Source: Monilinia fructicola (lineage: Eukaryota > Ascomycota > Leotiomycetes > Helotiales > Sclerotiniaceae). From it: DNA of 64,000 bases. Under the pieces are notes generated by a model. The model ran no database searches, had not been told where the DNA came from, and was given only the letters and a program-made list of their open reading frames with translations. Positions 57,388-64,000 of the stretch are shown one piece after another. The stretch spans positions 3,081,001-3,145,000 of the forward strand of contig VICG01000004.1 of NCBI GenBank assembly GCA_008692225.1, given 5' to 3'. Position numbers and translations under genes: made by a program. Numbering within the stretch: position 1 is the first letter of the stretch; every line of letters starts with the position of its first letter.

Positions 57388-59067
57388 TTTTGGTGCTTTC
57401 GGTAGATAATACACCAAGGAAAAATATAGAGGGCGGAAGCAGCAAAATCAACGGAGTGTATGAGTTTATTCGAAGCTATCGTCTAGAAAAGGCTTGCATA
57501 ACGCGGGGGAAATCTATGCTTGATCGATCTTGTAGAGTTGAAGATTTTGAAAATTTCAAGTTCAAGATCTCAACCAAAACAAGAGTGTAAGCAAGTATGA
57601 AAATCGAATATGCAGGTATCCTTCCAAAAAAAGAACTAATTGAATCGATTGGCCAGTGGCATCTCGAAACAGGCAGCTGCCGTTGCATCCAGGATAAAGA
57701 GGGCAAACAAACACTCTAGTTCTCAAGGAACTTTATTTTTGTCAGACCTAACTTTCTAAGGATCTGTGAAGAATCCAAAATGGCAAAGCAGGATATTTCT
57801 GGGTGGCGGTGGATAGTAGCAGATTTTATGGGAAGAGGGACTTGATTACCGATACCTATCCAATGGCCTTGATAGTAGTTTGTTTGTCCCAAGACTAGTG
57901 TGTTGGGGAGGCTGCAGTCTCGTCTCATCTCCTTAGAATGTGTGACAATTCATTATTCAAGTTAACAAGTGACATCTGGAAATATCTCTATGGCATTAGG
58001 CTCTTGAACTGTGGAGTTGGGGCTTGCGGATGAGAAGTTTCTCGGACTCTCGAGTCTTAATAAATGGCTTGTTGGCGATCACATGTACTTGATCTTTCAG
58101 GAACTAATTGGGGATCTTTGATGAGAAGATCTTAACTTTCAGTTTCATCAGACGCATTTGAAGAGATCGCGTAGAAACACCTTTTACAAGAGAAAGTCCA
58201 GTGCTGGAACGCAGGGGGTTTCTTCATATTTCCGAGCTAAGAGTTACTTCAAGGAAAGTCCAATGCTGGAACGCAGGGGGTTTCTTCATCTTTCCGAGCT
58301 AAGAGTTACTTCAAGGAACAAGTAGAAGTCTCTTATACTCCCAATACTTCTCACTCAACCCTTCTCTGATTACCGAGGCAAGGTTTCAAAATTATGCGCG
58401 GAAATATACCAATGACTGTGAGCGGTTTCAATTGGGCAAATCACTTCAATAGAAAAGTATTTCATAATGATGATAGTAGTCGAGATGCTTCTTATAAACT
58501 ATTTCATAGTAGATGTGCTAGACTAAAGATCATTCGTTAGGGGCATTCATTGCAAATACATGGGCAAGATTCAAATCATCACATTTCATCACTTCAATCC
58601 ACTCCAGGATCAACAGCATATAGAATAATTGTAGATAATTCGGCGCAGAGTAGATAAAACAACGTAAAACTTTTATCCTGGGAGCTACACAGGATCTTTC
58701 TGCCAACACATCATCACCAGCATCCTATTCTCATGCTTGAGCTTCTTGCGCTCAAATTAGCAGTCCGTCCCGGGTTCTCAGATTTTGAATTTAGAGGATG
58801 AGATGAATGTGCCATCATCAGCGGTCCTTCGCGATGAAATATTCCCGTACTGAAGGGGGATGTGGATATCTTCTTTGAACTTTGGATATTTTTGGCACTA
58901 AAGTTCTACGACAATATAATCAAAACATGCTATAGTGAATTCTCCTGGCATGAATTTTGTCTAACAGAAGTGCGCCGGACGAGGTCTGGCGTCGTTTCTC
59001 GCCTGCTTCTGGTAGGAGTAAAGGGAGATCGAACAGGGGTGCCGATCATCGTCTCACAACAGCAGTT
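57388..59067. other. Intergenic between paralogues A and B
   Basis: No gene seen. Contains the 62-bp tandem duplication at 58192-58315; otherwise ordinary composition. Confidence 0.5.
58192..58315. repeat. 62-bp tandem duplication
   Basis: Two head-to-tail copies starting GAAAGTCCARTGCTGGAACG and running through TTCCGAGCTAAGAGTTACTT differ at only two positions, so the duplication is recent. Confidence 0.9.
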
Positions 59068-60377
59068 TCATTCCCTACGTCTCCAGTTCGCGGCGCCAGG
59101 GCCAGTACCCCTCTTGTACTTTGGTTTATCTTGAGCCACAGATTTTCCATTGCCATTTTTACTTGAAGCTGGTCTCGAGCCGGCACGCCAGTCTGAAGTT
59201 CGGATACTCTCCAAAGTGCGATGTGGCGGTGGTGTAGTGGGTTGCGGATCAAGAGGGGTTCGTGGTCGCGGCATGAATACATCCATTTCTTTATCTGCTG
59301 CGGGATCGCATGGATCCGGCGCAAATCGAATATCGAATTGATCTCCAAGTCCCTGCGCGGCGACTTTCTGCTTGAAGCAGCGGAATGCCATTCTGGACTG
59401 AGCTTTGATGCCGCAAAAGGCTAGCTCGACGACCTTCTGGTCTAGCTTGTGGTTCCATTCTCTTCGGGAGATGATGTGGAGTTTCATGTCTTTGCCAAAG
59501 AAGTCTTCCAGATCCTGGGCCGAGAACCCGAAGGATCGTGGGCCCCGCAGTTGCACAACGCGAGATTGGTGATCTTCGTCCTCTGGCACGGGACACTTCT
59601 TGTTTCTATTCCACTCCACGGTAATTCGCTGACCAAGAATTCGGATTCCATCTCCAGTTTCACTGTCTTCAAGATACTTCTCCGCTGCTTCGCGTGTGCA
59701 GAAGCAAAGCCGTGCAGCGGCCTGAGCCCACTCATCATTGGGACCATTCCAGGCGACAGAATATACCTTTCCGTGGTGGATTGTTGGGAACAGATTCTCC
59801 ATGTCGGCTTTAGGATGGATACTGGTGATGTGCAAAGCGCAGTTTTGATTCGCTGGGGTCAGCAAGTCGTTGAGGACTTCTGCAGTGATCTCACCCTCGT
59901 ACTTTGGGTTGGGATGAACTCCAGCGGCATCAAGCAAGGCTTGGATCTCGGGAGTCATGATTGCCCTCTCGCCTTTCTTCAACCTTGCCGGCTCGAAGGG
60001 GATGAGTGGCTGCTCACTGGGGAGTAAAGCTCTCTTTTGTGCATCAGTGTCATTCGTCAGGACACTGCGCTCGGTCTCGGAGTTGTCGGCTTCAGAATAG
60101 TATTGGATGTCTTCTGCATCAGTCAGAAATTGCTCGGTGTTGAGGAAGGATAATATAGCAGACTCACCAAATGCCATCGCATCACCGACACTTGAACTCT
60201 TACTCAAGTTTATGGCGTTCCTCGCGCCGTCCATGGTAGCTTTCATGATTTGTTCGGCTAGGCCTTGGGATTATGATCGTCAGTATCAAGATTTTCAGAA
60301 CTGCTCCATGACATACCGTTGTCAGGTGCACCTTGGGAGATGTTGCCTTGACCAAACGCTTCAGGGAACTTCGACAT
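59068..60377 (-). CDS. Double RRM-like protein, paralogue B
   Basis: Exons are 60377-60317 and 60257-59068 (intron 59 nt), 416 residues with frame intact. The start is MSKFPEAFGQGNISQ. It carries the same block order as paralogue A: HPNPKYEGEIT, then NCALHITSIHPKADMENLF, HGKVYSVAW, AARLCFCTREAAEKYL and GQRITVEWNRN. Module 2 has SRVVQLRGP, LEDFFGKDMKLHII, VVELAFCGIKAQSRMAF and FDIRFAPDPC. The C-terminus is a basic Pro/Arg/Gly-rich tail (KPKYKRGTGPGAANWRRRE), which A lacks; such tails often bind nucleic acid. Function unknown. Confidence 0.77.
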
Positions 60378-63300
60378 GGCCGATGGTTGCAGCGATTCAA
60401 AAGTTTTGTGAGATCGCTTGATCTTTGAAGATCGTCCTCAGATCAAAAAGATTGTAGACGTGTCGGCTCTTCCGATATCTGGTGCTCGGAATAAAATTCC
60501 TGATGTGAGCATGAGCTTTGAATTATAAGGTGGTCAGGTCGATCTCGACGGCTTGAAGCTGTGCTCTGATTTTCCTCGGAGGGAGTTGGAAGGGTCGATA
60601 TTCTCGAACTTGAGTCTTTGGAAGCAGGGTGCTGCTTTTGATGGTGCTTTTGGGGTCGCTCTCGAAGCCTCTAGCGAGCGGGAGCTTTTGAACTTGGTTC
60701 AGCGGGGGTGCAGATTCTGCAATCTTCTGCAGTTGTTTTATTTGCGAAGAGCTTCTCGCTTGTTTCAGATGTTGAAGCTCTTGGGTCTTAGGATGGAGAG
60801 CAAGAAGGTTGGATTATTTCTTGACAGATCGTTGAAGTTTTGTTGATGGATTCAGCAAAATTAATTTTGGTCTTTTTGATCTTGTTGTTGGGGAAAATGG
60901 TGACGTGGGTCGTTGGGAGATTTGACCTGGGGATACTAGAGATACCGAGTTGATGGTAGGTAACAATGAATATAGGTTTCCTCCCCTCAAAATTTTAAGC
61001 GAGTTGTATTGGTTTGTATTGGTTCATTCGTGGCTGTCGGGTACAGCAGATGCCTAGTTTGACTAGCGTCCCTTTGAGATTCTGTATGTGAAAATTAGGT
61101 TGGATTTGTTTTTGTTTGGTTGGTGGTTGGTAATGGCGGGAAGAATGATTTGACGTACCAAAAGGAATCTTTCTGCTGGTTGCTGAGATAAATTTTTCTT
61201 CTTCCGCCGTCTGATCTTTGTACTGGTCAATTGGAAAATGCGGGTGAATGATTCCTTGATCAATCTAGCAAAAAGATATGGCTAGCAGATTCTTCACACT
61301 TGGTCAATTATGGTAGGTGAGGATGGAGAGTGAATAACTCTTCTTTGGGAGAGGAGATAAAGAAGGATATTATATCAGATTGTTGACACCCATTCAATTA
61401 TTAAAATCCACTTGATTGTACGAATATCAGGTATTTCTCTTGGGTGAGCTTTTGATAGTAAATATAAAGAAGAAAAATGCAGTAAAACAGTTGACAAGTT
61501 TTCTTCTCAACAATGCCTCTCCAGCTTCTAAGTGTGTCAGTTCAGCAATATCGTTTTTGTCAGCTTGGGTTTCCTGTGACGTATTAAGTAGAGATTCGTT
61601 CTTCCAAGTTCACTCTTAATGACATTTTAAGCTGGTGGTCCAGATAAAGCAGGGAGTTAAGAGAAAAACTTAATCAAAAGATATATGTGTGTCTTATGCT
61701 CTTCGGCTAATGACTATATAAGAGACTAAGAGTAGTTGCTGTTCCATCATCAAATGTTCGTCTTATTGTATAGAATGAAATGTCACTGTTTGTGTCAAAG
61801 TGTACTTATGATTTCTAATTACTGAAAAAGAATTTGCATTTGCTGGATGGCTTCCATTAGCGTGCTAAATATCTTTGAATCACTGTTTTTGAAGACCAAA
61901 TTCACAAGAAAAGGGAATGTCGTATGCAAGAATGTTTTCCGTTCAACGAGATATGACAGGTAAACCTGAAAGGTCTTGACTCAGCAATCCAGATGAAATA
62001 TTTTGACTCGTGAAAGGTGAGATGTTTCCAGTGTCTTGATCAGATTGTGCTACTTCGGCAAGATTCCAAACGTTTCGCTAATTCTGGAAATTGAGGGCTT
62101 GGGAAGTGTTGTTCATTGGGAGGATATAAAGGGAAAGACCTGCTAGGTTCATGGAGCTTTTGAAGAGATAGAGGTCCATGAGTGATGAAAAATATCATAC
62201 TGAGTCTCTATTCAGATATATTTGGATAATCAAATTTCAGTCTAGGTTTTCTAGCTGAGCAGAAGTAAAGGATTTTGTATGACTTTCCCGTTGTGTTGCG
62301 GCGTATGAAGAAATATAAGACTGCGACATTTCTAGGACCATCTTGAAGCCTCTGAGAAACTTAGAATGCGAACATTCAAGATCCTAGTTCTAGTTCTCTT
62401 AGTTTGACTTTCAGTGTCTAACCGAGTTTTGTGCTTCGCGTTCAAGATTACAGATGCGAAGGCTCTGTAAGCAAGAGTGCTGATGATTGGAATATTGCAA
62501 GTTTATAGATACTGAAGATACATTGCAAATATGACGGCCAAAAGATCTAAGAATGAAAGTGTAGGCGGATGGGAAATTCAAATGCTGGGATATCTGGCAT
62601 AACTTTGAAGTCGGCAATCTGAGAGGGATGCCCCTGGTCACATCGATGCTTCCAACTCCAAGATTCTTGAGAATTGACGTTCAGAACTTTTTGAAATGGA
62701 AGAAAGAAAGGTGTTTGAAATGAGATTAGTCTCCAAGAGTAGCGAGCGAGCACTGTGGTGTAGTCTGTAGAACATTATGGGCTTGAATATTACTCATTTC
62801 CATATCTGGATGTTTATCGGATTTGATCCGCAGTGGCATGTCCTGACTTTGGCATGCTTGAAGTTGGTGAATTGAGGATCTGAAAAGTGGAAAGGGGATG
62901 ATGGGATTGGTTTATGGAGGAGTGAGTGCGAGTTGAAGAGCTTCTCGCTTGGAGGTCGAATGAGAAATCCGTTTGATAGTTTCCATGTTTTTGTCGGTTC
63001 ATAAACTTAAATTATGTAGCAACTATTTTCAAGCGTAGTTTGAAGTTATTGTTGGGTTTGCTTAGGTTTTAGTTGGTGTGGTTTTGATACAACTAATGTA
63101 TGCAATATCATATCACTCACATTATTATTGAGCAAGTATCTGAAGGGCCATGCGATGATAGGACTTTTATTGTCTTTTCCTATTTACTTTACATGTAATG
63201 GGAAAACTGGACTTGCGTTGAGGGTATAATGCACCGTTGCTGCCCATTTATCATAACCCGGAACAATCCTGATATGATAACTTGATCTACTACATCTCAC

Positions 63301-63400
63301 AACATAATCTGTACGAACCTAGTACTCCCACAACAAATCCTATGGTCCTAACAAGCCGCAAAAATCTCAGCACCTCATCCTTGAAAATCATCTCCATGAT
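60378..63400. other. 3 kb between paralogues B and C
   Basis: No gene could be supported. The 60.4-61.3 kb part is the likely promoter and leader of B. 61.3-63.4 kb is ordinary sequence with only short frames. Confidence 0.4.
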
Positions 63401-64000
63401 TCAATTTTCCTTTGGAAAATCACAAGGGTCGCGCATAAACTCAATCTTATGTCCCGCAAACTCATGACTATAAAGGAGCATAGCGTACACAACTTCAGCT
63501 TGGCCACCATAACTGCCAAATTCAATAATGACTTCACGTTTCTTACCCACGATATTTGCTTGTTGATGGATGATATCAACCCAGCAGCATTTCTTGACGA
63601 GATAAATACATCTAGCAAGATTTGGGCCGCGGGTTGGACCTGTCACCTTTATGACTCTCGAAACTCCTCGATCTTCACATCGCCCAACATGATTGCTGCT
63701 CCATACAGCGACGATACGCTGATTGCGAATGAGGATGTCTTCACATTTGCGTGTCATGTCAACATACTTCTGTGCACCTTGACGTGTCATAAAGACAATC
63801 TCGACCACATATATCTCATTCTCGGCCGGAACTCTATGGATAGAGTAGATGGCGCCAGTATTAATCGTATCAAGAACTTCTTTGTTGGTGATATCTGCAT
63901 TGAGCTTCAATTGAACTGCACAGTTCGTATGATCGAGAACGCGAGAGCTTGGAAAACTGGCGTTGCCATTATGTTGAGCTGATTTAGTGACCGCTTGACT
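63401..64000 (-). CDS. Double RRM-like protein, paralogue C (5' end outside window)
   Basis: The frame is open from the window edge at 64000 to TGA at 63401-63403, giving the last 199 residues. It starts inside module 1: LDHTNCAVQLKLNADITN, then TGAIYSIHRVP, VVEIVFMTRQGAQKYVD and NQRIVAVWSSN. Module 2 follows: SRVIKVTGP, VIIEFGSYGGQAEVVYAM and FMRDPCDFPKEN, ending without the extended tail of B. The NC...GQR/NQR...W and RDPC blocks place it in the same family as A and B, more diverged. The N-terminus and any introns lie beyond the window. Confidence 0.7.
   Translation of the reverse strand, partial: SQAVTKSAQHNGNASFPSSRVLDHTNCAVQLKLNADITNKEVLDTINTGAIYSIHRVPAENEIYVVEIVFMTRQGAQKYVDMTRKCEDILIRNQRIVAVWSSNHVGRCEDRGVSRVIKVTGPTRGPNLARCIYLVKKCCWVDIIHQQANIVGKKREVIIEFGSYGGQAEVVYAMLLYSHEFAGHKIEFMRDPCDFPKEN

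Overview
The window comes from a filamentous ascomycete. The evidence is short GT-AG introns (about 50-80 nt) with CTAAC/CTGAC-type branch sites, a HET-domain relic, a fungal EED (Polycomb) gene, and long AT-saturated tracts that look like the product of repeat-induced point mutation (RIP). A leotiomycete close to Botrytis/Sclerotinia would fit, but that is a guess from general character. No tRNA, rRNA or CRISPR array was seen.

Layout. 1-2.1 kb is an AT-rich relic island. 2.7-5.95 kb holds two neighbouring coiled-coil genes. 6.8-12.5 kb is a nested graveyard of transposons: a TA-inserting terminal-inverted-repeat (TIR) element contains a second copy of itself, and the pair carry three short LTR-like insertions, a fold-back MITE and several AT-rich satellites. 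13.2-14.1 kb is a broken HET-domain gene. 16.06-17.87 kb (minus) is a Yrb2/RanBP3-type Ran-binding protein. 18.5-19.4 kb is another AT island with a short LTR-like insertion and a perfect 5-bp target duplication. 21.9-22.6 kb is acyl-CoA-binding protein. 23.85-26.07 kb (minus) is tyrosyl-DNA phosphodiesterase Tdp1, divergent from a membrane-anchored protein disulfide isomerase at 26.75-29.25 kb. 29.61-32.34 kb (minus) is the Polycomb PRC2 subunit EED. 32.56-34.13 kb is an uninterrupted 1.58-kb copy of the same TIR element. 37.8-39.6 kb is a two-PAS protein and 40.6-41.7 kb a YIP1-family Golgi membrane protein. 42-43.3 kb is simple-sequence DNA and 43.8-50.2 kb is gene-poor. 50.2-51.3 kb (minus) is a GRE2-type reductase, and 52.8-54.4 kb a divergent Ca2+/H+ exchanger. 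55.8-64 kb (minus) is a tandem array of three paralogues with two RRM-like modules each; the last one runs off the window.

The ordinary genes are housekeeping: nuclear transport, DNA end repair, ER folding, Golgi traffic, lipid-ester handling and H3K27-type silencing. They do not form one pathway. Two themes stand out. The first is the nested mobile-element record, where intact paralogous copies serve as empty sites that prove the insertions. The second is the RRM-like paralogue array.

A caution applies to many models. Eight protein-coding loci carry single-base frame breaks, nearly all at homopolymer runs, while the protein resumes perfectly in the next frame. This looks more like base-calling or assembly error than gene death, except for the HET relic, which also has a nonsense codon in a conserved motif.
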